This document shows positions 20,921 to 30,718 of a stretch of DNA of 64,000 nucleotides, in pieces. Position numbers and translations under genes: made by a program. The stretch lies in NCBI GenBank assembly GCA_000252525.1, contig JH611157.1, positions 262,774 to 326,773 of the forward strand. The letters run 5' to 3'. Positions within the stretch are counted from its first letter, which is position 1. Each line of letters starts with the position of its first letter. This DNA comes from SAR86 cluster bacterium SAR86A. Its GTDB lineage: Bacteria; Pseudomonadota; Gammaproteobacteria; Magnimaribacterales; D2472. Under the pieces are notes generated by a model. It saw only the letters and a list, made by a program, of their open reading frames with translations. It searched no databases and was not told the origin of the DNA.

Positions 20921-21783
20921 CACTCTTAAAAAGCTATTACGCTTTATGTAAACCAAATGTTGTTTATATGATGTTGATATGTGCTTTTGTTGGAATGTTG
21001 CTTGCTGAAGAAGCTGTATCTTCATTTTCTTATCTTTGTATTTCTTTGTTTGGTATTGCATTGTGTGCTTCATCTGCTGCAGCAATCAATCAAGTTATTG
21101 ACAGAAAAACTGATGCATCAATGACCAGAACTGATCAAAGACCATTACCAAAAGGAGAGCTCTCTGTAATGCATGCTTCTATTTTTGCTATGACCATAGG
21201 TGTCATTGGAGCTTTGATTTTATTTTTTTATGTAAACACTTTAACAATGTTGTTAACCATTGGATCCCTCATAGGCTATGCATTTATTTATACGGTCTAC
21301 CTTAAAAGAGCTACTCCACAAAATATTGTTATTGGTGGCCTAGCAGGAGCTGCACCACCTTTACTTGGATGGTCATCTGTAACAAACACAATAGATCCAT
21401 ATGCCTTGTTGTTAGTTTTAATAATATTTGTTTGGACTCCTCCTCATTTTTGGGCTTTAGCAATTTATAGAAAAGATGAATATGCAAAGGAGTCAATTCC
21501 CATGATGCCAGTAACTCATGGAGTGTCTTTTACTAAGCTTCAAATAGTCTTATATACAATAATATTATTTATAGTTAGTGTCTTGCCATATATTGTTTTA
21601 ATGTCAGGCGTTATATATTTAATTTCAGCGTTAATTCTTAGCTCAGTTTTCTTATATTACTCATTGAAACTTTTTTATAGCGACAATGACGAGGATGCCA
21701 TGAGAACTTTCCAATTCTCAATATATTATATTTTTTTAATTTTCTTGGCTTTACTTGCAGACCATTACATAATTATTGATTAA
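20917..21783 (+). CDS. ctaB: Protoheme IX farnesyltransferase (heme O synthase)
   Basis: UbiA-type membrane prenyltransferase that farnesylates heme b to heme O, the substrate of the neighbouring ctaA product. About 288 residues with the first aspartate motif NQVIDRKTDASMTRT, then RPLPKG, YTVYLKRATPQNIVIGG and the second motif region YRKDEYAKESIPMMP. I chose the ATG at 20917, which overlaps the ctaA stop (ATGA); a TTG at 20908 is possible. The stop overlaps the SCO start. Confidence 0.94.
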   Translation: MTLLKSYYALCKPNVVYMMLICAFVGMLLAEEAVSSFSYLCISLFGIALCASSAAAINQVIDRKTDASMTRTDQRPLPKGELSVMHASIFAMTIGVIGALILFFYVNTLTMLLTIGSLIGYAFIYTVYLKRATPQNIVIGGLAGAAPPLLGWSSVTNTIDPYALLLVLIIFVWTPPHFWALAIYRKDEYAKESIPMMPVTHGVSFTKLQIVLYTIILFIVSVLPYIVLMSGVIYLISALILSSVFLYYSLKLFYSDNDEDAMRTFQFSIYYIFLIFLALLADHYIIID

Positions 21784-22418
21784 TGACGGTTAAGAAAAAT
21801 ATTTTACTGATAGTAATATTTATTTTTGCTGTATTAACTTTATTTATTAATAAATTAACTTCACCGAGAGTTTTAAGCACAAATGAATTATTAATAAATG
21901 GCCTCTTTTTATACGAAGCCCCAAAAGAAATTTCTGACTTTACTTTTTTTTCCTCAAATAAGAAAGAATTCAGTAAATCAGATCTTCAAGGAAAGTGGAC
22001 ATTAATGTATTTTGGTTTTACAAAGTGTCCAGATGAATGCCCAACGACAATGTATCAAATATCAAAACTTATAAAAGTTCTCAGAGAAAAAAACTATCCT
22101 CTTGACGATAAGCAGTGGATTTTAGTTTCTATTGATCCCGAGAGGGATACTCCTGAACAGATTGATAAATATGCCAAAGGATTTGATGAGGCATTTGTGG
22201 GAATTGTTAACAACAGACCAATGTTATTGAGTCTAGCAACTCAGTTATCTGTTAATAATGTTATGCCAAGCTCAGATAAATCAGACCACTCTCATTTAGA
22301 TAATCACGTTAACAATATCATTCTACTTAATCCAAATGGAGAGTTTGCTGGAATATTTAGGCCACCCTTTGATTTACCCAGACTTTCTTTGACGTATCAA
22401 TCAGTTACTAGTAAGTAA
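21783..22418 (+). CDS. SCO1/SenC-family copper chaperone
   Basis: Membrane-anchored thioredoxin-fold protein that delivers copper to the CuA site of subunit II. The 211 residues have an N-terminal helix (about 6-24), the copper motif KCPDECP (C82, C86), and the partner His region HSHLDNHVNNIILLNPNG near residue 170. It is the last gene of the cox cluster, starts on the ctaB stop (TAATG), and ends 4 bases from the convergent methyltransferase gene. Confidence 0.93.
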   Translation: MTVKKNILLIVIFIFAVLTLFINKLTSPRVLSTNELLINGLFLYEAPKEISDFTFFSSNKKEFSKSDLQGKWTLMYFGFTKCPDECPTTMYQISKLIKVLREKNYPLDDKQWILVSIDPERDTPEQIDKYAKGFDEAFVGIVNNRPMLLSLATQLSVNNVMPSSDKSDHSHLDNHVNNIILLNPNGEFAGIFRPPFDLPRLSLTYQSVTSK

Positions 22419-22422
22419 TTAA

Positions 22423-23217
22423 TTAAAGTTTCTTAAATAAAAGCGTCATTCTGTCGCTTTCACCAATATTAAGATATTTCTCTTTATCTTGTTCTTTCAA
22501 TCTTAAAACTGGTGGTAAAGTCCATACGCCTCTTGGGTGATCTTTTGTATCTTTGGGATTTGCATTTATTTCAGATTTTGATATCAATGTAAATCCATGC
22601 TTTTGTGCAATATTAATTGCATATTCTTCTGTTACATAGCCTGTCTTTCTCATGTCCTCAAGACTCGTACCCGGATTAGCTCTATGCTCAACAACTCCAA
22701 GTATGCCATTTTGCTTAAGTGCCTTATGCGCATTTGAAAAAATTAGATCTATTTGAGGCCCAATCCAATTGTGAAGATTACGAAATGTTAAGACAGCATC
22801 TACCGAACCTTCATCGGCTAATTTTGAGCTAAGATCAACAACTTTCACATTTTTATACATTGGATTTTGGTTAACTTTATTTTCAAAGTTGTTCCTCATT
22901 CTTATGTAGAAATCTCTATCAGAGTCCTTATCAAAATGTGCAGCAATAACTACTCCAGGACTATGAATATAGTTGGCAAGAATTTCAGTATACCAGCCAC
23001 CACCTGGCGAAAGTTCTACGACTTTCATGTCTTGTTTAATTTCAAAAAAACTCAATGTTTCGTATGGATTTCTATACTTATCTCTTGAGACGTTTTTTGA
23101 ACTACGATCTTTGCTATTAATAGCATTCTCTAGGCTATGAGCATGATTATAGGATGAGAATAAAACTGCTGAAGTAATAAAAAGCAGATAGTGTAAGTAA
23201 AATTTGTTAGTCTTCAT
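22423..23217 (-). CDS. Predicted class I SAM-dependent methyltransferase with signal peptide
   Basis: 264 residues. Residues 1-28 look like a Sec signal: KTNK, then a hydrophobic core, then a small-residue region around HAHS. The mature part begins with the COG4798-type predicted methyltransferase domain: motif I VVELSPGGGWYTEIL (66-80) and the downstream LTFRNLHNWIG block. SAM is not known to be abundant in the periplasm, so the location, enzymatic activity and substrate are uncertain. The N-terminus could instead act as a membrane anchor. It lies one base downstream of the quinone reductase gene on the same strand. Confidence 0.75.
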   Translation of the reverse strand: MKTNKFYLHYLLFITSAVLFSSYNHAHSLENAINSKDRSSKNVSRDKYRNPYETLSFFEIKQDMKVVELSPGGGWYTEILANYIHSPGVVIAAHFDKDSDRDFYIRMRNNFENKVNQNPMYKNVKVVDLSSKLADEGSVDAVLTFRNLHNWIGPQIDLIFSNAHKALKQNGILGVVEHRANPGTSLEDMRKTGYVTEEYAINIAQKHGFTLISKSEINANPKDTKDHPRGVWTLPPVLRLKEQDKEKYLNIGESDRMTLLFKKL

Positions 23218-23218
23218 A

Positions 23219-24217
23219 TTATATTTTAATTATAACTTTTCCCTTTGCTTTTCTGTCCATTAGGTGAGCAATTGCTAATGCACCATCATTTAAACTAAAC
23301 GAATCAGATACCTCTGGATTAATTTTTCCTTCTGAATGAAGTTTAAAAAGCTCCTCAAAGTTGTTTCTATTTTCATCTGGATGCATTCCAACCCATGCCC
23401 CCCAGAAAACACCTACGATTTTCATACCCTTTAAAAGTGCAAGATTGATCGGTATTTTTGGGATCTCACCAGCAGCAAAACCTATAACGAGGTATCTGCC
23501 GTCCCAAGCAGTTGCTCTTATGCATGGTTCTGAATAATTGTCTCCAATTGGATCATAGACGACATTAGCTCCCATACCTCCCGTCAATTCTTTAATTTTT
23601 GAAGAAAGTTCTTTTTGTTGATTCTTATCAAGCTTTCCACTTTCATATATGAAACCTTCGTCTGCACCATGTGCAATACATAAATCAATCTTGTCTTGTG
23701 TTGACGCAGCTGCGATAACTCTTGCCCCCATGGCTTTACCAAGCTCGACTGTTGCAAGTCCAACGCCTCCTGCAGCTCCTAGAACAAGTAAAGTTTCACC
23801 TTCTTTTAACTCAGCTCTTTGTTTTAAAGCATACAGTGAAGTTCCATAAGTCATCGGAAGAGCAGCAGCAGTTTCAAAATCCATAGTATCAGGTATTTTC
23901 ATCACAGTATTTTCGTGAACAACAATTTTTTCTGCAAAAGCCCCTAGGCCTGTCATTGCAAAAACCCTATCTCCAACTTGAATATCTTTTACATCATCTC
24001 CGATGGCTAAGACTTCTCCTGCAGATTCGCCACCAGGTGTGAATGGTAATTCGGGTTGAAATTGATATAGGCCCTGTATCATCAGAACATCTGGAAAATT
24101 CACACTTGCAGCTTTGTTTTCAATTAGAACATGACCTGGAAGTAATTCTGGATCAGCTATTTCATTTACTTTTAGCTTGTCTGGTAATCCAAGCTCAACA
24201 CATTGCAGCGCTTTCAT
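23219..24217 (-). CDS. NADPH:quinone oxidoreductase, zinc-free MDR family
   Basis: 332-residue medium-chain dehydrogenase/reductase. It has an N-terminal GroES-like domain with PGGESAGEV and a nucleotide-binding Rossmann fold, VLGAAGGVGLATVELGKAMG (about 147-166). No Cys/His set for zinc is seen, consistent with the QOR group rather than alcohol dehydrogenases. A clear GGAGAAATT ribosome site precedes the ATG. The substrate cannot be fixed from sequence; quinones, enones or acyl-CoA thioesters are possible. It follows gshA after 9 bases. Confidence 0.85.
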   Translation of the reverse strand: MKALQCVELGLPDKLKVNEIADPELLPGHVLIENKAASVNFPDVLMIQGLYQFQPELPFTPGGESAGEVLAIGDDVKDIQVGDRVFAMTGLGAFAEKIVVHENTVMKIPDTMDFETAAALPMTYGTSLYALKQRAELKEGETLLVLGAAGGVGLATVELGKAMGARVIAAASTQDKIDLCIAHGADEGFIYESGKLDKNQQKELSSKIKELTGGMGANVVYDPIGDNYSEPCIRATAWDGRYLVIGFAAGEIPKIPINLALLKGMKIVGVFWGAWVGMHPDENRNNFEELFKLHSEGKINPEVSDSFSLNDGALAIAHLMDRKAKGKVIIKI

Positions 24218-24226
24218 AATTTCTCC

Positions 24227-25732
24227 TCAAAGATTAATATTATAGTTTTTTACGTATTCATTCATCTCTTCGCTTGAATTTTTTTGTAAGCTATTAAGTT
24301 TATCTATGGATAGTTCTGCTTCCATTTTTATGCTTTCAGCATACTTGTCGTTGGCTTTTTTAAAAAATTCAACCACTTCTTTTGCTTTATTAAGACCATG
24401 TTCATGATAAGAGGTTTTTGGTAGTATGCCTCTTGAATAAGTTTTCACAAAATTAATAGCATCTATTAGGCTTTCACTATTTTCAAAGCAACATGCTAAC
24501 TTAATTAAGTCAGAGTAAATTTTTTCTCTGGCATCACCCAAAGTTTCTTCGACAGAATTAATTGAAAGCTTTATTCCATAATCTCTTCCGTCGTAAACAG
24601 TTTTCTTATCGTTTTCATCAATTCTGATCTTTTCTTCATTAGAAATATCTTTGCTGGGACAAATTAGGCAATAAATTAAAATCATATCTAAAAATTTAAT
24701 ATGATTTTTAGAAATTCCAGTTGGCTCATTTGGATCGATATCAATACCTCTAATTTCCAGATACTCTATGCCAAATTTCTTAAGTTGATTATAAGGCCTC
24801 AGGTTTTCCTCTGAGGCTCTTTTTGGCCTTATCGAATCATAGTATTCATTTTCAATTTGTATAATTCCATCTGATATTTGATGAAATTCACCATCATTAT
24901 CTATTAATCCTTTATTTTGAAAATCAGGATAAGGGTCAGTGATTGCACTTCTTATTTTCCTAAGAAATTCTTCTAGAGAGTTATATTTGATATTTAAATT
25001 CTTTTGAGCATCACTAACGTAACCTATATCACTCATTCTTAAGGATGTTGCGTTTTTTTGATACATGTCGTTGTTAGATAGCTTTGACAGATTATTAAAT
25101 CTGCCATTTACAAAAGACTTATCAACTACATTTGTTTGTCCAAATTCGCTCAATACAAACCAAAAAATTCTTTTGAAATTTCTTATTAATCCAAGGTATA
25201 TCTCATCATAATCTTCCTGTGAATTATTTAGGCTTAATTTTGATAATGATTCGTTATTAATTGAGAAGTTATAGTGCATTCCAGAAACACACTGCATAGT
25301 CGAGCCATACCTGACCTTAAGTCCTTTTCTATAAACATGTTTAAGCAAGCCAGTATTGCTTTGATGATAATATCCTAGATTGATTTTTGATTCGTCTTTA
25401 ATATGCGGTGGCATCGATAATGGCCACACTGTTTCATCTTCATTTATGTTATCTATAACAAAAATATGAAGACTGGTTAAAAATGCATGTAGCTCATCAA
25501 TGTCATCAAAAGTTGGAGTAACTAATTCAAGCTGAGCTTCAGCAAAATCTGTTGTAATAAATTTATTGGTAAGTGCCGATCCAAGCGACTGAGGGTGCTC
25601 TCGTTCTGAGATATCACCTTTACGGTTAACTCTAAAAAATTCTTTCTCAATACCTCTATTAATGACTAAGTCATTAAAGAAATTCAGTTTACTTAATTCT
25701 TTGAGCCTTTTTTCTAAAAAATCATTATTCAT
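24227..25732 (-). CDS. gshA: Glutamate-cysteine ligase (proteobacterial type)
   Basis: First step of glutathione synthesis, gamma-glutamylcysteine formation. The 501 residues show the GshA type 1 pattern: [49 protein letters not shown] near 320, and a C-terminal helical part. E. coli GshA is 518 residues. The start lies 8 bases inside the pckA 3' end, so it is probably translated from the pckA message. gshB is not in the window. Confidence 0.94.
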   Translation of the reverse strand: MNNDFLEKRLKELSKLNFFNDLVINRGIEKEFFRVNRKGDISEREHPQSLGSALTNKFITTDFAEAQLELVTPTFDDIDELHAFLTSLHIFVIDNINEDETVWPLSMPPHIKDESKINLGYYHQSNTGLLKHVYRKGLKVRYGSTMQCVSGMHYNFSINNESLSKLSLNNSQEDYDEIYLGLIRNFKRIFWFVLSEFGQTNVVDKSFVNGRFNNLSKLSNNDMYQKNATSLRMSDIGYVSDAQKNLNIKYNSLEEFLRKIRSAITDPYPDFQNKGLIDNDGEFHQISDGIIQIENEYYDSIRPKRASEENLRPYNQLKKFGIEYLEIRGIDIDPNEPTGISKNHIKFLDMILIYCLICPSKDISNEEKIRIDENDKKTVYDGRDYGIKLSINSVEETLGDAREKIYSDLIKLACCFENSESLIDAINFVKTYSRGILPKTSYHEHGLNKAKEVVEFFKKANDKYAESIKMEAELSIDKLNSLQKNSSEEMNEYVKNYNINL

Positions 25733-27272
25733 TAAATCCAGGACCAGCTGAAACTATATCAGGATTTACATTAAATTTTTTAAAATTTTCTTGGAATTTA
25801 TAAATAAGATCTTTTAAGTATTTTTGATACTCTTCATTGTCTTCCCAAGTTTTTTCTGGTGTAAGCAGGATAGATTCAACACCTTCTATTTCTAGAGGCA
25901 CTTCTAGATTTAATCCAGGTATCATCTGTGTTTCTACATTATCCAATTCACCATCTTGGATGGCATTTACTATTCGTCTTGTAACAGGAATATCAAACCT
26001 TGAACCTTTACCATAAGGTCCTCCTGTCCAACCTGTATTAACCAGAAAGACTTTTGATCCATAACCTTCAATTCTTTTCATAAGCAAATCTGCATATACA
26101 TCTGCTGGTCTAGGAAAAAATGGTGCGCCAAAACAAGTTGAGAATGTTGACGCTATATCAGATGTAGAACCCATTTCTGTAGATCCAACTTTTGCTGTAT
26201 AACCACTGAGAAAGTGATAAGCTGCTGCTTCTTTGGACAATATTGAAACCGGTGGAATAAGGCCTGTTAAATCACATGTAAGAAAAATTACAGTTTTGGG
26301 TTCCCCAGCTGCATTTGCTTCAACTGCATTTTCAATATGGGATCTTGGATAACAGCACCTGCCATTTTCTGACAGTGAAGTGTTTGAATAATCAGGTTCA
26401 TTATTATTTAAAAAAACATTTTCAATAACACTTCCATGTTTTATAGCATTGAAGATTACTGGTTCATTTTCCTCAGAAAGATTAATTGTTTTTGCATAAC
26501 AACCGCCTTCAAAATTAAAAACTGATCCAGGGCTCCAACCATGTTCATCATCACCGATAAGAGAACATTTAGGGTCTGCTGACAAGGTAGTTTTACCAGT
26601 GCCAGATAATCCAAAAAACAATGCCACATTTCCATTTTTATTAACGTTCGCAGAGCAGTGCATAGGTAAAACATTTTTTTCAGGCAATAAAAAATTTTGA
26701 ACAGAGAACATCGATTTCTTCATTTCACCTGCGTATTTCATGCCAGCAATAATTACTTTTCTTTGAGCAAAATTTATTACAACACAACTCTCAGAATTTG
26801 TACCATCAGATTCAGGATCACATTGAAAGTTTGCTGCCGATAAAATTTCCCATTCTTTTTTGTTATTTGGATTATAGTTTTCTGAGCAAACGAAAATCAG
26901 TCTTGCAAAAAATGAATGCCACGCAGTTTCAGTTGTAACTCGAACAGGTAAATAGTGCTCTGAATGAGATCCAACATGAACTCTTGAAACGTATCTATCT
27001 TTTTCAGCAAGGTATGTTTCAACTTTGTCCCATAAAGAATTAAAGTTATCTTCCTCAAAAGGAATATTTACATCACCCCAATCAATTAGATTGCTTGATC
27101 CAGGTTCCTTAACAATAAATCTATCATTAGGGCTTCTTCCTGTTCTTTCACCAGTTTCGGTCGAAAAAGCTCCATTATTTGCAATTACTCCTTCACCATT
27201 ATTAACAGCTGCGGTTATTAATTCTTCGTTTGTAAGCTCAAGAGCTTCTGAGGTTTGAGATGAAGTGTCCAT
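25725..27272 (-). CDS. pckA: Phosphoenolpyruvate carboxykinase (ATP)
   Basis: Decarboxylates oxaloacetate to PEP, the entry step of gluconeogenesis. About 515 residues with TGRSPNDRF, the kinase loop [16 protein letters not shown], metal site [17 protein letters not shown] and the RFDIPVTR block. I chose the ATG at 27272; a TTG four codons upstream is possible. The leader holds a perfect 14-bp stem ending 11 bases before the ATG. With Pgk, class I aldolase and transketolase also in the window, the cell clearly runs gluconeogenesis. It overlaps gshA by 8 bases. Confidence 0.95.
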   Translation of the reverse strand: MDTSSQTSEALELTNEELITAAVNNGEGVIANNGAFSTETGERTGRSPNDRFIVKEPGSSNLIDWGDVNIPFEEDNFNSLWDKVETYLAEKDRYVSRVHVGSHSEHYLPVRVTTETAWHSFFARLIFVCSENYNPNNKKEWEILSAANFQCDPESDGTNSESCVVINFAQRKVIIAGMKYAGEMKKSMFSVQNFLLPEKNVLPMHCSANVNKNGNVALFFGLSGTGKTTLSADPKCSLIGDDEHGWSPGSVFNFEGGCYAKTINLSEENEPVIFNAIKHGSVIENVFLNNNEPDYSNTSLSENGRCCYPRSHIENAVEANAAGEPKTVIFLTCDLTGLIPPVSILSKEAAAYHFLSGYTAKVGSTEMGSTSDIASTFSTCFGAPFFPRPADVYADLLMKRIEGYGSKVFLVNTGWTGGPYGKGSRFDIPVTRRIVNAIQDGELDNVETQMIPGLNLEVPLEIEGVESILLTPEKTWEDNEEYQKYLKDLIYKFQENFKKFNVNPDIVSAGPGFNE

Positions 27273-27283
27273 GTTTACTAACA

Positions 27284-27349
27284 AATATTATAGGTACTTG
27301 GGGGGAATAATTATATATGTAGAGGTGATAATTATGTACCTATAATATT
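27284..27349 (-). promoter_or_regulatory. Structured leader (perfect 14-bp stem) upstream of pckA
   Basis: AATATTATAGGTAC (27284-27297) and GTACCTATAATATT (27336-27349) are exact reverse complements. Inside, ATAATTAT occurs at both 27307-27314 and 27328-27335 and can extend the stem by 8 pairs, leaving a C-rich bulge in the message (UCCCCCCAA) and a 13-base loop. The stem ends 11 bases upstream of the pckA ATG, so it would cover the ribosome-binding region. Regulatory function is inferred from position and symmetry. It could also be a DNA operator. Confidence 0.55.
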
Positions 27350-27376
27350 AGCCTTGTTAGCAATAATTCGAATTAC

Positions 27377-27479
27377 TATGTAGTGAAGTAAAATATAACA
27401 GTAGTAGAAAGTCAATTATTTCATTAAATACTGTATTTTAAGCTTTTTCTGCCATGATTTTATGTAGTTATACTACATA
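27377..27479. repeat. TATGTAGT direct and inverted repeats between dsbB and pckA
   Basis: TATGTAGT occurs at 27377-27384 and 27461-27468; the second copy is mirrored by ACTACATA at 27472-27479 with a 3-base spacer, a perfect 19-base palindromic unit. The spacing suggests an operator for a dimeric regulator of pckA, or a weak terminator of dsbB (no U tract follows). The rest of the 225-base gap (27273-27497) holds no gene I can support. Confidence 0.35.
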
Positions 27480-27497
27480 TTTTGGTAAAAAATGGCT

Positions 27498-27983
27498 TTA
27501 TAATACTTTTTTTAAACTCAAAATAAAGTAAAACACAAAGAAAACAAGCCCCCATTCTGCAAAATTTAAGATAAAACGCATACCATCTTCTGCGCAGCTT
27601 GGGCCACCAGCAAGAGTTCTTGTTATCGCCTCGATTAAACCAAAATAATCAACCATAGTATGAAAAGGCATTCCGCATCCTGATAAAGATGATAATTCTT
27701 CAACTGTTAAGTTTTGAATATAAATTTGCTTTGAAGTTATAAAAATACCGAAACTGGATGAAAGAACCATTAGCAAGTAACTAAATTTAGATTTAAGCAG
27801 ATAGCTTATTAATGAAGTTAAAATGATTAAACCAAACGCATACCTTGTAAGTATGCACATTGCACAAGCTTGTAAAAAGAATACTTTATCAAGAATATAG
27901 GCTAGAACAATTACTAGCGATGCAAACATTGCTGAGGCTATTTCAAAATAGTTTTGATAAACTTCTTTAATAAGATTTAACAT
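27498..27983 (-). CDS. dsbB: Disulfide bond formation protein DsbB
   Basis: Inner-membrane enzyme that reoxidises DsbA using ubiquinone. 161 residues with four predicted helices. The first active cysteine pair is CAMC in the first periplasmic loop region. The second pair lies in CGMPFH and the GGPSC of the large periplasmic loop. DsbA is encoded about 6 kb away at 33897. It is divergent from polA across 53 bases. Confidence 0.92.
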   Translation of the reverse strand: MLNLIKEVYQNYFEIASAMFASLVIVLAYILDKVFFLQACAMCILTRYAFGLIILTSLISYLLKSKFSYLLMVLSSSFGIFITSKQIYIQNLTVEELSSLSGCGMPFHTMVDYFGLIEAITRTLAGGPSCAEDGMRFILNFAEWGLVFFVFYFILSLKKVL

Positions 27984-28036
27984 TTTTATTAATTATAAAA
28001 AAACAACAGCAATAATACACTAAATTAATTTTTACA

Positions 28037-30709
28037 ATGAAAGACAGAATTTTTGTAATAGACGGCTCTTCATACCTTTATAGAGCTTATCATGCCATGC
28101 CTCCTTTAAGCACCTCAAAAGGTCAGCCAACAGGAGCAGTAAAAGGCGTTACGAATATGTTAATGAATCTCAAGAAAGATAGCGAAGGCTCTCCAATAAT
28201 CGTAGTTTTTGATGCAAAAGGTAAGACATTTAGAAACGATATTTATTCAGAATATAAAGCAAATAGGCCACCTATGCCGGATGAACTTCGTCTTCAGCTA
28301 CAGCCAGTAAAATCAATTTGTAAGGCCATTGGATTTCCTCTTATAGAAATTGAAGGTGTTGAAGCAGATGATGTTATAGCAACAATTACCAAAATGGCAA
28401 AAGATGCTAAATACAAATGTGTTGTTTCTTCTCTAGATAAAGATCTTATGCAATTGGTTGAAGATCCTGATACAACATTAATGAATACTATGAAGCATGA
28501 GATATTTAATGAAGACAAGGTATTTGAAAAGTTTGGAGTGAAGCCAAGTCAAATCAGAGATATGCTTGCCTTAGTGGGTGATTCGTCTGACAACATTCCT
28601 GGCGTTTCAAAGGTTGGTCAAAAAACTGCTGCTAAGTGGTTAAACGAATATGGCAACCTTGAGGGAATTATCAGCAACGCCGATTCAATTAAAGGAGTTG
28701 TAGGGGATAATCTTAGAAATAGTTTAGATGATCTCGATAGAAATATTGAATTAGTTTCTCTTAAAGAAGATGTTGACTTGAATCTTAAATTTGAAGATTT
28801 ATTAATTTGCAATCCTGATGAAGAAGAGCTTGAGAAGATTTTTAATGAATTAGAATTTGCTGCGATAAATAATAATAAAGATGAGAAGTCACCAAAGAAG
28901 CTTGGCAAATATAAAACAGTTCTTGATAAAAAAGATCTTGATGATTGGATAAAAAAAATTAAAAATTCAAAAGCCTTTGCTATTGATACTGAAACTGACT
29001 CGGTTGACACTGTTACTGCTAACCTCCTTGGCATTTCAATTTCAGTAAATGAAAATGAAGGTTGCTATATCCCCCTAGGCCATACCTATGAAGATTGTCC
29101 AAAACAATTATCAATGGACTATGTAATCAAAACTTTAGGAAGTGTCATAGAGGAAAACCAAAACAAAGCAGTAGGACAAAATTTAAAATTTGATATACCC
29201 ATACTATCAAGACATGGAATTAATATTACGAATTTTTTAGCAGATACGATGCTGATGTCCTATGTTTTAAATAGTACAGCAACTCGACATGGCATGGATA
29301 GACTTGCTGAATATTATTTAAATTATACGACTACAAAATATACCGACGTGACAGGAACTGCTTCAAAACAAATAAGTTTTGCAGAAGTAAAACTGGATGT
29401 TGCTACCAATTATGCCGCTGAGGATGCTGACATAACTTTACGTCTTTTTAATGTTTTTTCCCCACTGCTAAAAGATAAACCTGTTCAAAAAAAGCTACTC
29501 GAGGATCTTGAGTATCCATTAGTCCATGTTCTAGCAAGAGTTGAACAAAATGGAGCAAAAATTGATAAGAAAAAACTAGCCAATCATTCTCAAGAGTTGA
29601 GTGAAAAAATTGATGAATTATCTAAGCAGGCATTTAAGATTGCAGGAGAAGAGTTCAATTTAGACTCTCCAAAACAGCTTTTAGAAATATTGTATGAAAA
29701 GCAAGGATTGCCAGTTCTCAAAAAGACACCCAAAGGCCAGCCTTCAACAAACGAGGATACACTTCAGAGATTATCAGAAGAATATGAGCTTCCAAGGATA
29801 ATTCTTCAATATAGAACACTTGCAAAGTTAAAATCTACTTATACAGACAGTTTAATTAACATTGAAAACCCTAAGACTAAAAGAATTCATACTTCATATC
29901 AACAGGCTGTCACTTCAACAGGCAGACTCTCATCCACAGAACCCAATCTTCAAAATATTCCAATTAAAACTGCTGAAGGACGCAGAATAAGAGAAGCTTT
30001 TGTCCCTGAAAAAGGAAATGTTCTTATCTCTGCAGACTATTCTCAAATTGAATTAAGAATAATGGCTCATTTATCAAAAGATAAAAATTTAACTTATGCC
30101 TTTAACAATGATGTTGATGTTCATTCGTCAACTGCTGCTGAAGTTTTTGGTGTGTCAATTGACAATGTAAGCCAAGACCAAAGAAGAAGCGCCAAAGCTA
30201 TTAACTTTGGATTAATGTACGGAATGTCCGCTTTTGGTTTAACAAGACAGTTAGGTATTCCAAGAGGGGAAGCTCAGGAATATTTAGATACTTATTTTGC
30301 AAGATATACAGGCGTTAGAGATTATATGAATAATATTAAAGCTCAAGCAAAAGAGGATAAATTTGTAGAGACAATCATGGGAAGACGTCTTTATTTAAAT
30401 GAAATTAATGCAGCAAATGGTTTAAGACGACAAGCTGCAGAAAGAGCTGCAATTAATGCTCCTCTTCAAGGATCAGCAGCAGACATAATTAAAAAAGCAA
30501 TGCTCGACATTGATGAACTAATACTAAATGAGCTGTCAGAAGTCCAAATGATAATGCAGGTTCATGATGAATTAGTTTTTGAGTGTCCAAAAAGTAAAGC
30601 TGATGCAGTCATGGAAAAGATGAAAGATACCATGGAAAAAACCGTAGAGTTAAATATTCCTTTGATAGCTGAAGCAGCAATTGGATCAAACTGGAATGAA
30701 GCTCATTAG
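28037..30709 (+). CDS. polA: DNA polymerase I
   Basis: Repair and Okazaki-fragment polymerase with all three domains in 890 residues. They are the 5'-3' nuclease (1-290; GVEADDVIAT, VVSSLDKDLMQL), a 3'-5' exonuclease (about 300-500; FAIDTETD, GQNLKFDIP, AAEDADIT) and the polymerase (motif A DYSQIELR near 665, O-helix RRSAKAINFGLMYG, motif C QVHDELVFE near 843). The key exonuclease acids are present, so proofreading should work. The O-helix residue equivalent to E. coli 762 is Phe, the cellular norm. An intrinsic terminator overlaps its stop codon. Confidence 0.97.
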   Translation: MKDRIFVIDGSSYLYRAYHAMPPLSTSKGQPTGAVKGVTNMLMNLKKDSEGSPIIVVFDAKGKTFRNDIYSEYKANRPPMPDELRLQLQPVKSICKAIGFPLIEIEGVEADDVIATITKMAKDAKYKCVVSSLDKDLMQLVEDPDTTLMNTMKHEIFNEDKVFEKFGVKPSQIRDMLALVGDSSDNIPGVSKVGQKTAAKWLNEYGNLEGIISNADSIKGVVGDNLRNSLDDLDRNIELVSLKEDVDLNLKFEDLLICNPDEEELEKIFNELEFAAINNNKDEKSPKKLGKYKTVLDKKDLDDWIKKIKNSKAFAIDTETDSVDTVTANLLGISISVNENEGCYIPLGHTYEDCPKQLSMDYVIKTLGSVIEENQNKAVGQNLKFDIPILSRHGINITNFLADTMLMSYVLNSTATRHGMDRLAEYYLNYTTTKYTDVTGTASKQISFAEVKLDVATNYAAEDADITLRLFNVFSPLLKDKPVQKKLLEDLEYPLVHVLARVEQNGAKIDKKKLANHSQELSEKIDELSKQAFKIAGEEFNLDSPKQLLEILYEKQGLPVLKKTPKGQPSTNEDTLQRLSEEYELPRIILQYRTLAKLKSTYTDSLINIENPKTKRIHTSYQQAVTSTGRLSSTEPNLQNIPIKTAEGRRIREAFVPEKGNVLISADYSQIELRIMAHLSKDKNLTYAFNNDVDVHSSTAAEVFGVSIDNVSQDQRRSAKAINFGLMYGMSAFGLTRQLGIPRGEAQEYLDTYFARYTGVRDYMNNIKAQAKEDKFVETIMGRRLYLNEINAANGLRRQAAERAAINAPLQGSAADIIKKAMLDIDELILNELSEVQMIMQVHDELVFECPKSKADAVMEKMKDTMEKTVELNIPLIAEAAIGSNWNEAH

Positions 30710-30718
30710 AGCTTTTTT
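30699..30718 (+). terminator. Intrinsic terminator overlapping the polA stop codon
   Basis: AAGCTC-ATTA-GAGCTT followed directly by TTTT (six consecutive T counting the two in the stem). The stem spans the last codons and TAG stop of polA (30707-30709). A 6-bp stem with a tetraloop is short but GC-containing for this genome. It lies at a convergent gene boundary where a terminator is expected. Confidence 0.7.

Noticed and set aside
28618..29034. 138-codon minus-strand frame inside polA
   Set aside because: It is a Ser/Phe-rich antisense shadow of polA with no start signal.
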